Counted from the stretch's first letter, positions 36,909 through 47,667 are shown. The stretch: DNA of 64,000 bases from Tanypteryx hageni (GCA_028673005.1 CM054113.1:67272350-67336349); one strand, 5' to 3'. Notes: generated from the letters alone by a model not told the origin. Made by a program: numbers and translations.

Positions 36909-39875
36909 TTAACTGAATCGCTGCCTCCATTTCTCTCTCTCCCTAGAAGCCTCTTTTATACCTCTATAAGTAGTATATCCCTGCTTTATATTATCTAATA
37001 TTCCTATTCTTTTTCTCCCTCTTCCTCTTTTTCCACTAATTTTTCCTTCTAAGATCGTCCTTTGTAAACACTGTCTTCTCAATATATGCCCTATCCAATT
37101 TGCTTTTCTTTTCCTGATTGTTTTTATTAGCATCCTATCTTCTCCCACCATTTCTAATACTTCTTCGTTTCTCTTCCTCTCTGTCCATTTCACTTTCATC
37201 ATTCTTCTCCATACCCACATCTCAAAACTTTCTAAATATTTTTCCTCCTTTCTCCTTATCGTCCACGTCTCTGCACCATAAAGAGCTATGCTCCATATGT
37301 AGCATTTTGCTAATTTCTTCCTTGTTTCTAGATTTATTTTCTTGCTTGTGAGAAGCTCCTTCTTATCGTTAAATGCTGCTTTTGCCATTGCAATCCTACT
37401 TCTGATGTCCTGTGTACTACTTCCATCCTGTGCTAAAATACTGCCGAGATATTTGAAACTACTTACTTGTTCCAATTTTTTGCCATTTACCATTATATTT
37501 AATTCTTTATGTTCCTTTGAAACCACCATGACTTTCGTTTTTTCTGTATTGATCTTCATTCCATATTGTTGGCCAACCTCAACTAGTCTGTCTGTCATCC
37601 TCTGAAGCTCTTTCTCGCCTTCTGCTATTAAGCCCTGATCATCTGCGTATTTAATGGTGGTAATACTTTCACCTCCTATCTTAAATCCTTTCTCTTCCAT
37701 CAATGCTTCATCTGTTATTGTTTCTGCATACATATTAAATATCGCTGGTGAAATAGGACAACCCTGCCTCACTCCCCTCCCTATTGAAGTACTTTCTGTT
37801 TCTTCTCCTTCAACCCTGACTCTAATCTTTTGATCAAAGTAAAGGTTTTTAAGCAGTCTTTTATCTTTCCAATCTATTCCTATTTTGTTTAAAATACCCA
37901 GCATCTTATCCCATTTCACTCGGTCAAAAGCTTTCTCCCAATCTACAAAACAAAAATACATATCTTTATTGACTTCTAGCGCTCTTTCTATCATCATCCT
38001 CATACATCCTATAGCATCTCTAGTCCCCCTTCCTCTTCTAAAACCAAACTGATTATCTTGCAGCTCCTTTTCTATTTTACATTCAATTCTTTTGGTTATT
38101 ATTCTGGTTAGAACTTTAGCTGTATGAGAAATTAAACTAATAGTTCTGTAATCCTTACAACATTTTGCATTGTTCTTTTTCTCCAGTGGTACCATCACAA
38201 CATCTAAAAAATCTTCAGGCCATACACCAGTATCATATACTTGGTTAAAAAATTTTGTGAGTTGCTTAACTGCTTTAGACCCCAAAACCTTAAGAACGTC
38301 CACGGGTATATCATCACTCCCAACTGCCTTTCTTCTTTTCATGTCATCAATTGCTCTTTTAACTTCAGACTCGAGAATACTTGGTCCTAGCTGATCTTCT
38401 TCCACATCCTCTTCTTCATTTAATTCAATATTTCTTGGCTTTCCTTCTTTGTCATACAGAACCTCAATGTATTCTTTCCAGACATTCTTTACATTGTCTG
38501 GCTCCGATACTATTTTACCACTTTTGTTCATGATTCCTTTACGTCCTATCTTTCTTGCTTTTTTCTTGAATAGTTCCCTTGCTTTGCTATACATGAGGTC
38601 TGTTCTACAAATTCTTTCACATTCGACAATCTCCTCGCATTTCTCATTTATCCACTGTTCTCTGGCTTTATCTGTTTCCCTTCTTAAAGCATTATTTAAC
38701 TCCTTGTACTTTCTTTGGCCTTCTTCAGTGTTTATGTTCTTCCACTTTCTCCGCTCTTCCATTTTTTGCAGCATGGCTGCTGTGATCCAGGGTTTTTTGT
38801 TTCTTTCACCCGTTATCTTTCCTACCTTCTTTTCCATTACATCTTTAATGTTGCTATGGATGTATCTCCACTCCTCATCTACATTCTTCCTATTTTCTTC
38901 ATCTCTCTCCCCCAACCTTTCCTCCAGCTCAGTCATGATAGCCTCCTTGTTTTTAAGGAGTTCCTCTAAGTTCCATTTCTTGTTAACTCTTACGTTTCTC
39001 TTAACGCTCTTCAGTCTACATTGTATATTTGCCACCAAAAGGTTGTGGTCAGAATCGATATCTGCCCCTGGTAGTGTTTTCACATTTTTAATGCTATTTC
39101 TAAATCTTTCATTGACTAGTATGTAATCTATCTGGTATCGTCTCTGGTCTCCTGGGCTTCTCCATGTGTAAAGTCTCCGCTGGTGATGCTTAAACCATGT
39201 ATTAGTTACAATTAATCTATTTCTATGGCAGAATTCCACAAGTTTATCCCCTCTTTCATTTCTCTTCCCTAGCCCATATTTTCCCACTATGTTATCTTCC
39301 TGTCCCTCTCCGACTACACTGTTCCAATCTCCCATTACTATGGTGGTGATCCTTCCTTTTCCCTCCTCCTCCAATATCTCCATAATCTGGTTATACATTT
39401 CATCTACTTCGTCGTCGCCAGCATTAGTCGTGGGCATATACACTTGAATTATAAGCATTTCCACTGGCTCCATCTGAAGTTTTACGGCTATTAATCTATC
39501 ATTAACTGTCACTACCTTGCTAATTCTTTCAGCTATCTCTTTTCTCATTATAATCCCCACTCCCCTTTCCTTTTTCTCCCCTCCTGAGTAAATAATCTTA
39601 AATTCGTCTGAATTTATCTCGCCTTCTCCTTCCCACCGAACTTCACTAAGACCTACTATACCTACATTGTTCCTTCTCATTTCCCTTTTTATGTTCTCTA
39701 GTTTACCCCCTGAATTCATAGTCCTAACATTCCATGTGCCTATTCTTAATTTCTCACCACTTGCTTTCCTATTAATGTTAAATTTCCTCTGTGCATCCCC
39801 TAGGGTAGTCCCCACCCGGAGATCCGATTGGGGGACTATTTTACCTCCGGAATATTTTACCCCAGAAAGATCCAT
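36909..39875 (-). CDS. RTE LINE endonuclease-reverse transcriptase, 988 aa, intact
   Basis: The protein primes and copies the LINE RNA at a nicked target. An N-terminal APE-type endonuclease (about residues 40-290) shows RIGTWNVRTM, GLSEVRWEGEGEI (catalytic Glu), VMGDWNSVVG, YTWRSPGDQRRYQIDYILV and SDHNLLVA. A central reverse transcriptase (about 520-800) shows CKDYRTISLISHTAKVLTRI, DNQFGFRRGRGTRDAI, FCFVDWEKAFDRVKW, RGVRQGCPISPAIFNMYAET and the catalytic IKYADDQGLIAEG. The C-terminal part has the usual ALYGAETWTIR and ANWIGHILRR boxes. No stop or frameshift interrupts it, and all catalytic boxes are present, so it may be active. The start chosen is the first ATG of the long frame. Long plus-strand ORFs over it are shadows. 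Confidence 0.95.
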   Translation of the reverse strand: MDLSGVKYSGGKIVPQSDLRVGTTLGDAQRKFNINRKASGEKLRIGTWNVRTMNSGGKLENIKREMRRNNVGIVGLSEVRWEGEGEINSDEFKIIYSGGEKKERGVGIIMRKEIAERISKVVTVNDRLIAVKLQMEPVEMLIIQVYMPTTNAGDDEVDEMYNQIMEILEEEGKGRITTIVMGDWNSVVGEGQEDNIVGKYGLGKRNERGDKLVEFCHRNRLIVTNTWFKHHQRRLYTWRSPGDQRRYQIDYILVNERFRNSIKNVKTLPGADIDSDHNLLVANIQCRLKSVKRNVRVNKKWNLEELLKNKEAIMTELEERLGERDEENRKNVDEEWRYIHSNIKDVMEKKVGKITGERNKKPWITAAMLQKMEERRKWKNINTEEGQRKYKELNNALRRETDKAREQWINEKCEEIVECERICRTDLMYSKARELFKKKARKIGRKGIMNKSGKIVSEPDNVKNVWKEYIEVLYDKEGKPRNIELNEEEDVEEDQLGPSILESEVKRAIDDMKRRKAVGSDDIPVDVLKVLGSKAVKQLTKFFNQVYDTGVWPEDFLDVVMVPLEKKNNAKCCKDYRTISLISHTAKVLTRIITKRIECKIEKELQDNQFGFRRGRGTRDAIGCMRMMIERALEVNKDMYFCFVDWEKAFDRVKWDKMLGILNKIGIDWKDKRLLKNLYFDQKIRVRVEGEETESTSIGRGVRQGCPISPAIFNMYAETITDEALMEEKGFKIGGESITTIKYADDQGLIAEGEKELQRMTDRLVEVGQQYGMKINTEKTKVMVVSKEHKELNIMVNGKKLEQVSSFKYLGSILAQDGSSTQDIRSRIAMAKAAFNDKKELLTSKKINLETRKKLAKCYIWSIALYGAETWTIRRKEEKYLESFEMWVWRRMMKVKWTERKRNEEVLEMVGEDRMLIKTIRKRKANWIGHILRRQCLQRTILEGKISGKRGRGRKRIGILDNIKQGYTTYRGIKEASREREKWRQRFS

Positions 39876-40011
39876 AGAGGTATTTCAGCTTTTCAGCCTA
39901 TCATGGGAAATATAATGAGGTAGTTTCCCCTTGCTTTCCTCATCGCAGTTTCACAGAGTGATTACCCATCTGTAGCTGTTCAGATCCACATGATCACCAC
40001 CTACAGAGGTA

Positions 40012-40054
40012 CTGTGCAAGCTGCTGCCCTTGCACAGGGGGATGTAAAACCCCC
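40012..40054 (-). other. Two adjacent strong hairpins in the LINE 5' UTR
   Basis: ctgtgcaag (40012-40020) pairs with cttgcacag (40029-40037), 9 bp around an 8-nt loop. Next to it ggggg (40037-40041) pairs with ccccc (40050-40054). They share one base, so they may compete or stack. Confidence 0.6.
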
Positions 40055-40133
40055 AAGACTGCTTCTTAGTCTGACTCTTCCCCTCAGACCTTTCCGGCTT
40101 GGATGGTCCTACCAGGAGAATTATCTCCCGCCG

Positions 40134-40205
40134 GCATAGCTCTTTGGTTCGTAAGAGTACACAAACCCTCCCACCTCTGTAAGGTTATGCAGTCCTTAGG
40201 GAGGG
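40134..40205 (-). ncRNA. Candidate HDV-like self-cleaving ribozyme at the LINE 5' terminus
   Basis: Seen on the minus strand from the first base: P1 CCCTCCC (40205-40199); 8-nt joiner; P2 GCATA (40190-40186); P3 ACC; loop TTACAGA; P3' GGT; P1' GGGAGGG (40172-40166), directly after P3'; a 27-nt stretch (40165-40139) that must hold P4 and the catalytic C; then P2' TATGC (40138-40134). Helix order and lengths (7, 5 and 3 bp) match the HDV fold, and the predicted cut site equals the element boundary. HDV-like ribozymes are known at the 5' ends of R2 and some RTE LINEs. P4 is weak (GTA/TAC or CTCTT/AAGAG) and the catalytic C is not firmly placed. Confidence 0.55.
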
Positions 40206-40216
40206 GTGAAATATTT
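40206..40216. repeat. Target-site duplication of the RTE LINE, right copy
   Basis: gtgaaatattt, directly after the LINE's 5' terminus. The family H copy continues with agaattaaaa. Confidence 0.9.
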
Positions 40217-41110
40217 AGAATTAAAAAAAAAATATATTTGTAATGATGAAATATGAAAAATGAATGTTTTTTTACGTTGAGATGATATGCTTGCAGAATG
40301 CAAGCACCAACTACTAGTATATTATATCCTCCTCTGTAAGAAACATCGATATATAATGATAGGAGGATACTAATGTTTAGGCACTTCCAGATGAGCTGGA
40401 GATTCAAAATTTTTTTCTTACCTAGGATTTTGTGCAAAACTGACTATAAAAAACGAAAATTTTGAAAAAATGCAAAATTACGGCCGCTAAAAATTCGCAA
40501 TTGTTTAAACAAATTTTCATGGTTTATGTTAATCCAAATGTGCTACGGAGTTGAAATTCTTTTTATAAGTAGAATTCTTAAAAAAACGAAATAGGTATTA
40601 TACAAATTTTGATATTTTAATTTGTTTGGCAGTTAAAAATTCGTATAGTTTAAACAAATAGCTAGATGCTTAGACAATACGCCGAAAATTAGGGAGCTGA
40701 AATTTTTAAATTATTTAGAAGTTAGTCTGTGTAAACGATTAAACATTTTATTTTATCCATATAAATGTTATTTTGGCCTTAAAAAATTATTTAAATTATT
40801 AGATAAATGCTATTTCACTTCTGACTGTACTTTAAATTTAAAATTTGGAAGAAGTGTGTGGCATTATTAACTCAATGTGGGAAAAGTATGATACTTTGAA
40901 AATTGCAAAAATTAGTGATTGTTTACCTCCATTATTGTTTCATATTGAAAAAACGAAAACCCGTCCAGAGAAGAAATCTTTAATTCATTAAAGAAATATT
41001 TCCCATGATGAAATACCTCTCTGAAAAATTGATGTTTTGTGAAGGTGAGATGATATGCTTGCAGTATGCAAGCACCTTCTACTAGTATGTTATATCCTCC
41101 TCCTCTGTAA
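40206..41110 (+). mobile_element. Helitron-like family H: end of interrupted copy plus one more copy
   Basis: The copy cut by the LINE ends with hairpin tgcttgcagaatgcaagca and CTAG at 40314-40317. A tatcctcctctgtaagaaac linker and tatataatgataggaggata follow. The next copy runs from about 40350 to CTAG at 41082-41085, with the gcggccgc-like and tttaaac-ended modules. Its trailing linker ends in tctatatatatatg at about 41130, where other sequence begins. Confidence 0.65.
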
Positions 41111-41470
41111 GAAACGTCTATATATATATGTGCAATTTTAATTGTTTCTCCCATACAAAAAAGGTCACATTCCAATATTGAAATAAAAAAAGATTTTTTT
41201 CTGTTGGTCAATAATTAAAAATGCCCAGAGCCCACACCCAGTTTACTGAATAATAATAATCTTCAATTATTAACGTTGCAAATGCGTGTTTCTGACAAAT
41301 TATTCCATGTAACATCAAAACATTGCAATAATAAGTTATTTTATAATTGTAGCCATCGAATAAAGCAAAAACAGAGAAATTCGGTCCATATTTATGTATT
41401 TTAATGAATGAAAGAAATAAACCTTGCACCTTGAATAATCGAAATTCCCATGGTAGTATTTGGAAAAATA

Positions 41471-42467
41471 TACCGTAAATACCCGCGTATAATGCGCAGG
41501 GGGGGTTTTCAGCCTCGTAATCTATGATTTTTCTATATACCCGTGTATAGTGCGCACAGATTTTTTTAGCGTTACCGTTCCAGAATAAAGTAGATGGTGT
41601 AACGTGTTCTAAAGCAATGATCGAATTATTGGTATTATGTGCATAATGAAAGTGCGAAATGAAATTTTAAATAACGTTCCAAAAGATCGTCAGCTAACTC
41701 AATCATTACATACTTTGTTTACTTACAAGGTGATATTAGGACATACACAATAAATCGAATTGTATTAATTTCATAGCATGGCATTCTTTGAGTTAATAAA
41801 ATGGATTGACGATAATCCTATGTTTTTTACATACGTTTTTTTCACGCCTGAGGTGGACGGGTTCGTCCAACCTTCAGTTTTATCCTTATTAGAACACTCG
41901 GGAGCACGTAAACACGATAGCAAATAACCATAATTAACTACAGACTCGAAGAATCAAGAATAAATCACGTATGAATGCTGAGAGAAAGGTAGGGAACGAT
42001 AACTTTATGTAGTTCTACAAGAAGCATCAACTCCCAGCGAACTCAAAGGCAACAGCTGCCATTGTTTTTAATTGTAAGTAGTACCTCACCACCAGGCCGG
42101 GTGCCGGTGTAGGGTGACGTTATGCGTAAGATGACGATTCCGATAACAACATCGAAGAAGTATGGTCCAGTGACGAAGAATTTCTTGGCTTTTAAAATGA
42201 TTAAATACTGAATTCATTCTTTTCATATCTAATTAATGTATGTTTATAGAATTAGTTAATAAATTTTTACTATTATCTATCTTACTTTTCGTAAAAATCA
42301 CCAATAAAAATATGAGGATAACCGGGCAGTAATAACCGTGCCAAAATTGTGGAAATATGAGGTCAAATGAAAATAGAAAGATTATGTACCCTCGTATAAC
42401 ACGCATCCTAATTTTTAACTTGAATATTTCGAAAAAATGTGCGCATTATACGCGGGTATTTACGGTA
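41471..42467. mobile_element. MITE with perfect 28-bp TIRs, 997 bp (pogo-derived?)
   Basis: The end starts taccgtaaatacccgcgtat at 41471 (28 bp to 41498) and is exactly complementary to 42440-42467. A TA target would fit, since both ends carry TA. Inside, near 42140-42196, an acidic reading DNNIEEVWSSDEEFLGF and stop resembles the C-terminus of some pogo-like transposases, so it may be an internally deleted pogo relative. Comparison with unit 2 of the surrounding repeat shows the pre-insertion site. Confidence 0.85.
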
Positions 42468-42645
42468 ATTGTCTCCCGGAGTCGAATCCAGGACACTTCC
42501 GTTAACGAAAATAGTTTTCCAGGGTCTCCTTCTTGGCAAAAACAAAATGGCATTTACAGCATTTCTCTTTGACAAACTGTTCAAGAGATAAAAGGGGGTA
42601 TGGACGGATAGATGCACAGTCATTGAGTAATTATATGACACTAGC

Positions 42646-42700
42646 GGTGCCCGCAAAAACTTTTGCGAAGTCAGTCAGAAATCTGCATGTTTAAAGTCAT
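42646..42700 (-). mobile_element. Helitron 3' end (hairpin plus CTAG)
   Basis: The minus strand reads ttcgcaaaagtttttgcggg, then caccGCTAG and T. The hairpin is gcaaaagtttttgc and the CTRR end is followed by T. The text tcagtcagaaatctgcatgt just inside recurs at 21403 without the hairpin. Confidence 0.5.
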
Positions 42701-43217
42701 CATAGTTAAAAATAGCCACAGCCCACACCCAGTTTACTGAATAATAATAATCTTCAATTATTAACGTTGCAACGTTAAGTTTGACATTGATATAACTATA
42801 ATTTCAATGCTTCATAAAAATCGCGAATAACGCAATTATTTTGTCTATTTGAAGGCTTAATAGACGCTAATTCAATCGGAGGCAACAATGCGGGTCGCCT
42901 TGGCAACACCTGGAAAGAGTACGAAAAAGCCATAAAATTTCGAAAATTTCTGACAAATTCTTACGTGAAACTTCTAAACATCGCAAGAATAAGATATCCT
43001 ATAGTTTTAGCCGTCGAATAAAGTAAAAATGAAGAAATTCAGTTCCTATTTACGTATTTTAATGAATGAAAACCTTGCACCATGATAAATCGAAACTCCT
43101 GTGTAAACATATGGGAAAATGTAATCGAATCCGGGACACTTATGTGAGCGAAAATAGTTGTCCCAGAGTCTCCTAGTTGGCAGAAACAAAATGGCGTTTA
43201 CAGCATTTCTCTATGAT

Positions 43218-46200
43218 CATTGCCGTCTGCTATACTAATACGCCTGTTCACTTTCCAAGCTTTGCATATAATCTAGCGAACACGTTGTAGTTCAACTTTT
43301 CCCCACAGAGCGCTAATAGCGTGTCCTTCATAACTTTGCCTTGCTTAGAAAAAACTGTTTTCTACTGTGTTGAGTGTGTACTGTAGAGTATTTCTTGTGT
43401 TATTTGCAAGTTCTGTAGGAGTTCTTGTTTTCAGTTGTTCTCCAGGATTGTTGCCCATCAGATATATATTTCTATAACAATGTAAATTTGGATTTTCAGA
43501 GATGTATTTCACTACCATTTATTCCTTATTTATTTCATTTTGTTTTGTTTCTGCATAAAATATTATCGTGTTAAATTGTTTCTGTTTTTATTAAGATTTT
43601 AATATCAGTTCTTTATCACAATGATGTCTGTGTAGTTAATTAATTTTGTAATTAAACACAAAATGATAGTCCAACTGCAGAAATGAAGAAGAAAGTTGCT
43701 TGTAAATTTTATCATGTATTGATTTATCTGAACATCTAAAATTTTAAAATTTATAAACAATTCATGAAATTTTATGGTCAACATTTCAGGTCATTGCAAC
43801 TATGGTTTATTGTTGCACTTCATTCTGCAATTGTAAAAGTGGGAAAGTCAAAGACATCATTTAATGAATTTCCTGTCATTTAAGAACAGAGGGAGAAATG
43901 ACAGAAAGCAATATCCAGGGCAAATTTCACTCCCGATTTTAGATTAAGATCCTCTGTTATTTGCAGTTTACATTTCACAGTGTCTGATTATGTTCCTGGG
44001 TTGAACATAAGGAGACTAAACAATAACACCATTCCAAGTGTTTTTGACAAGTACTTTAGTTATAAAGTGCCTATTACAAATTTGCCCAGGAGACCAATGT
44101 TGAGAAATCCCATTCCGACTGGTGGAAAGAAAAGAAAACGCAATGGCAGTCCCGAAATCTCTGGTGCAGAAGACAACGTTTCAAATAAAGAAACATGCCA
44201 TTCTGTTGAAGTTCAAACTTGTTATGATATCCAAAAGAAATATGCTTCTGCAGAAGCAGAGAAAAGGAAATTAAGGCTGAAACTGTGGTGGGCCAGCAAA
44301 CAAATTAAGAAACTACAATGTTTCTTGGAAGAAAGTAAAACTAAGTTGCAGACATATGAAAACAAATATCATGATCCTCTTAAAGGCATGCTCCAAGTTC
44401 ATGAAGCTGATCCATCTGATCTCAAGAAGAATATCATTTTAGATCAGATCTTATATTTCCAGAAAAAGTCCCCAAGATGGTCTGAGAGTACAGTAAAACA
44501 ATGCATCATTTGGCAGTATGTATCTCCAAAAGGGTACAAATTTGCTAGAAACTTCATTCTTACATTACCTAGCAAACCCTCACTCTCGATATGTAGGAAA
44601 CATATCAGGTGAAACTGGAGTGACATCATTGATCAAAGAGAGGCTACATCTAGTGCGAACAGCTCAATGAAGCAGAGAAGATAAACTTATTAAGTGTTGA
44701 TGAAATGTCTATTAAGCAGCAGTTGCAATATGACAGAAAGCTTGACTCATTTTTTGGTGAAGAAGATACTTCAAAGCATGTTGCTAATATTAGAATTGGC
44801 TGCAAGAGTGAACTGAATTATGAGCATAACATAACTGAGAAGAAAGAAAAACAAACCGTTTTGGCAAACAATCCTTGTTTTCTCATTTCCAGAATATCAA
44901 CAAAATACAGACTACCTGCCGCATATTTTTTCTCCAAGAGACTTTCACAACTCATCTTCATACTCTGTCACTCGCAGTAATGAAAGAAGTTGAAAATTGT
45001 GGTTTTATGGTTTTAAGTCTAGTAAGTGACAATCACAAAATAAATGTCAGCATGATGAGAAGGCTATCTATTGTGAAGACAGTTAAGCCAAGGATCTGTC
45101 ACCCTGTGAATCCTGAAACACCTCTTTTCCTGGCTTTTTATCAGTGTCACATAATTAAGAGTGTAAAAATTCTTCTCCTAGACAAGGTTATGTTTGATGG
45201 CAAAGAAGAAATAAGCGGGATACACAAAAAACCTGTGAGAATTACAGTCCAATGAAATCATAAAACCAGTCCGTTGCCTCATGCGGAAGCACGTTAATCC
45301 CAATAATTTTGAGAAAATGAATGTTATATGTGCTAAAGATATTTTCTCTACTGAAGTCATCACAGCTATAGAATACCTAAAAGACAACAGGCAACTTGAA
45401 AAGGCATGGGAATTCGCAGATGCAGGAGCAACTGTAACCTTTCTGAGGAACATGAAAAAGTGGTTTGAGATTCATGATAAAAGCAGTACCAATTTAAAGT
45501 CTAAACATCCAGAAAAAATGCATTTCTTTGATATGGATTATGAATGAAATCAATGGCTGGAGAGTGATTTTCATAAGTACCTTAAAGGTATAAAGTAAGT
45601 AAGTGATAGGAACGGTAAGGGGTTTCTGAGTAAGGAAACATATGATGCAATTCTGATGATGTCATCTTCTACGATGGGATGCATGAAGTATCTTCTAGAA
45701 TCAGGTTTCCACTTCGTACTAACAAGGGCCTTAAATAGTGACCCAATTGAAATGTTCTTCAGTGCATTGTGACAAATGTCAGTTAATAACAACATGCTAG
45801 ACTCCAGAGCAGTTGTCTTCAGTTTGAACAGAATCCTAAAAACAGGTATTCTGTCACTTCCGTCATCCTCAAACATTGAAGAAAGACAGTGTGTATCCTG
45901 CTAGGAGAAAGAAATGGTCAAATTTCTGATGGAAAAAACACCCCGGTTGAGGCCACAGAAATTCCAGATACAGCAAGGAACATACTTCTGCAGCTAGAGA
46001 AACCTCCATGTAAATAACATAAAACTATCCCTGCATTATTTGCTTGTGAAAATTACTAGTTTGCTAAAATTAATCAATTGTGTTTCAAAATTTGACTTAT
46101 TTCATTCTCGCAGGTCTTAGCTATCCCTCTAAGAAACTGGCAGCTTTAAGCTACATTGGAGGATTCGTAGTATCGAAACTTGTGAAGGATATCAAATGTA

Positions 46201-46969
46201 AATTTTGTGTTGATATACTGTCAAGCTCTAAATGCAGATCCTCACTAATGGATTTGATGTGTAAGAGAGACAACAACAATCAGATGAATTATCTTTCTCA
46301 TGTACTCCTTTGGATATTGAAAATAGTTCAGGAGTTCATTGAGAAAGCATCTGCCTGTGTTTTCTCTAACATAAGTGAAACCATCACAATAACTATTTTG
46401 CCAGTTCTGAGCAATTCCCCAAACAGGAAGTGTTTCCAAGATGACCACTCTAAGGCTTTAAGTAAAGTTATCTGCGAAACTGTTGTACCCCTCTATTTAA
46501 AGAATATAGCAACAGCTACGATAGAATGCTTTGAGCATGTGAAATATTTAAACGCTAAACCACATAATTGAAAGATTCTGCATGTTTGATCCATGACAAA
46601 AGTTAGAAGCTCAGAATAGAAATTATGCATGGTGATTTTTCATATTCATTTTTCACTTAGGTCTGGCTAAAGTAGCTAATTTTAAAGCAAAGAAATCTGT
46701 AGGATACTGTCCTTATATACATTCTTTTTAACTTTAGAATAAATGTTTGAAATGATTTTTTATAATTTCCTGGCTTTCATTGTATTTTCCCAAATAATTT
46801 CTGTTTTCAGTGGTTAATGCATATTTTGAACTATTTTTTTCAATGTGTTTATAAAATCATTTTTTCAATGTTGAGGACACGCTAAGAGCGCTATGTGGTG
46901 GAAAGTTGAACTAAGGTGATTTCACATTTCAGCATGAGTGAGAAGGCCTATTAGTATAGCAGACCAATG
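43218..46969 (+). mobile_element. P-element-like transposon, 3.75 kb, with THAP transposase
   Basis: The left end CATTGCCGTCTGCTATACTA and the complement of the right end, CATTGGTCTGCTATACTAAT, agree apart from a 2-base indel. A further inner inverted repeat is gttcaactttt...agcgct..tagcgtgtcc (43290-43332) against 46870-46915. The flanking ctatga (43211-43216 and 46970-46975) and the empty-site sequence in unit 1 (tctctttgacaaactg) show the insertion point. P elements usually make 8-bp duplications; only 6-7 bp can be seen here. Confidence 0.85.
43803..46571 (+). pseudogene. P-element/THAP9-like transposase, decayed
   Basis: It starts MVYCCTSFCNCKSGKVKDII with a THAP zinc finger, its second pair being SLHFTVSDY, with the closing NTIPSVFDK. 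A coiled region follows (YASAEAEKRKLRLKLWWASK, about 44240-44360). LSICRKHIR and DEMSIKQQLQYDRKLDSFFG (44699) mark the RNase-H-like catalytic core. FLSKETYDAIL and LNSDPIEMFFSAL (45630-45770) match the later conserved part. A C-terminal AALSYIGGFVVSKLVKDIKC with a CxxC-like pair ends at 46571. At least five stops or frameshifts break it. THAP plus this catalytic order is diagnostic of the P superfamily. Confidence 0.85.
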
Positions 46970-47379
46970 CTATGACAAACTGTTCAAGAGATAAAAGGGG
47001 TGACAGACATTGAGTATTAATATGTAAAGATGAAGTAATTTATTCAATGATTAAATTAAAACTTTTAACTTTCTATTTTTTTTTAACCCTTTGCCCAGAA
47101 TCTTAATTTGAAAATGTTGAAGGCACCCTCTGCTGTCCACTGATTTTTTGAAATATTTTCTTCTGCAGTGTCGTTGATGGCATTAAAGGTTGTATAAATC
47201 TCTATGCATAAAAGCGTTAAAATGGGATTGTGTGTGGATTCATTGCCTGGGATGTGTCGCAGAATGATCTTTTTAATTTGTTTTGACAAATTTCCCGACT
47301 AGGTAGAAGACTGAAATTTGGTGGGAATGCTTCATTCCGATATTACAAGGCAATGACAAAAAAAAATCTCAATAAGGAC

Positions 47380-47660
47380 CCGGGTTCGATTCCAGTAGAT
47401 AATTTCCCATAAGTTAACACGTACAAATCGATTTTTTTGATATATAGGCTTTTACTTTTTTGCAAATTAAAATTAGAAGGAATTGACCTACAATCTTTGG
47501 ACCTAAACCGTTTTAATACGTTTAAATCATATTTATTGGAAAAATTTAAGCTTTTTAACGATATGTTGCCTTGCCAACCATGTCATTGTTAAACCTTGGG
47601 ATTGTATTATTGTCTCAATCCTTATACTATATGCATAAGGAAAGCGTGCTTTGAATGCTT
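47380..47660 (+). repeat. Dispersed repeat family A, copy 3
   Basis: It begins cccgggttcgattccagtag and contains cacgtacaaatcgatt, aaattaaaattagaaggaat, ttgccttgccaaccatgtca and attgtctcaatcctta, the same order as at 9905 and, in reverse, 30490-30150. Confidence 0.65.
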
Positions 47661-47667
47661 TAATACC

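Larger units (their letters stand above)
36873..40205 (-). mobile_element. RTE-type LINE, complete, 3.33 kb, with target-site duplication
   Basis: It is inserted into a family H copy and flanked by gtgaaatattt at 36862-36872 and 40206-40216 (11 bp; 12 if an ambiguous g is counted). On the minus strand the element has a 330-nt 5' UTR, one 988-codon ORF, a C(UUCG)G hairpin and a short (ATG)n tail. A single ORF with endonuclease and reverse transcriptase, about 3.3 kb length and a microsatellite tail are RTE features. The intact frame and sharp duplication suggest recent insertion. Confidence 0.92.
41206..47040 (+). repeat. Two copies of a local repeat, each broken by a DNA transposon
   Basis: Unit 1 begins near 41206 and unit 2 near 42710, both with cccacacccagtttactgaa and aataatcttcaattattaac. 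Both contain cgaataaagcaaaa or cgaataaagtaaaa, a cctt-gcacc block, gaatccaggacact or gaatccgggacact, gtctcc-ttggca, and acaaactgttcaagagataa. Unit 1 is split by the MITE at 41471-42467 and unit 2 by the P-like element at 43218-46969. Unit 2 has about 200 bp more in its first half. Confidence 0.75.

Noticed and set aside
37118..39915. Long plus-strand open frames (up to 225 codons) across the LINE
   Set aside because: They are the reverse side of the intact RTE ORF, with no recognisable domain and low-complexity Ser/Phe/Leu composition.
47083..47289. 68-codon minus-strand ORF (LRHIPGNESTHNP) that might be Helitron helicase
   Set aside because: The resemblance is too short and lacks any helicase motif.
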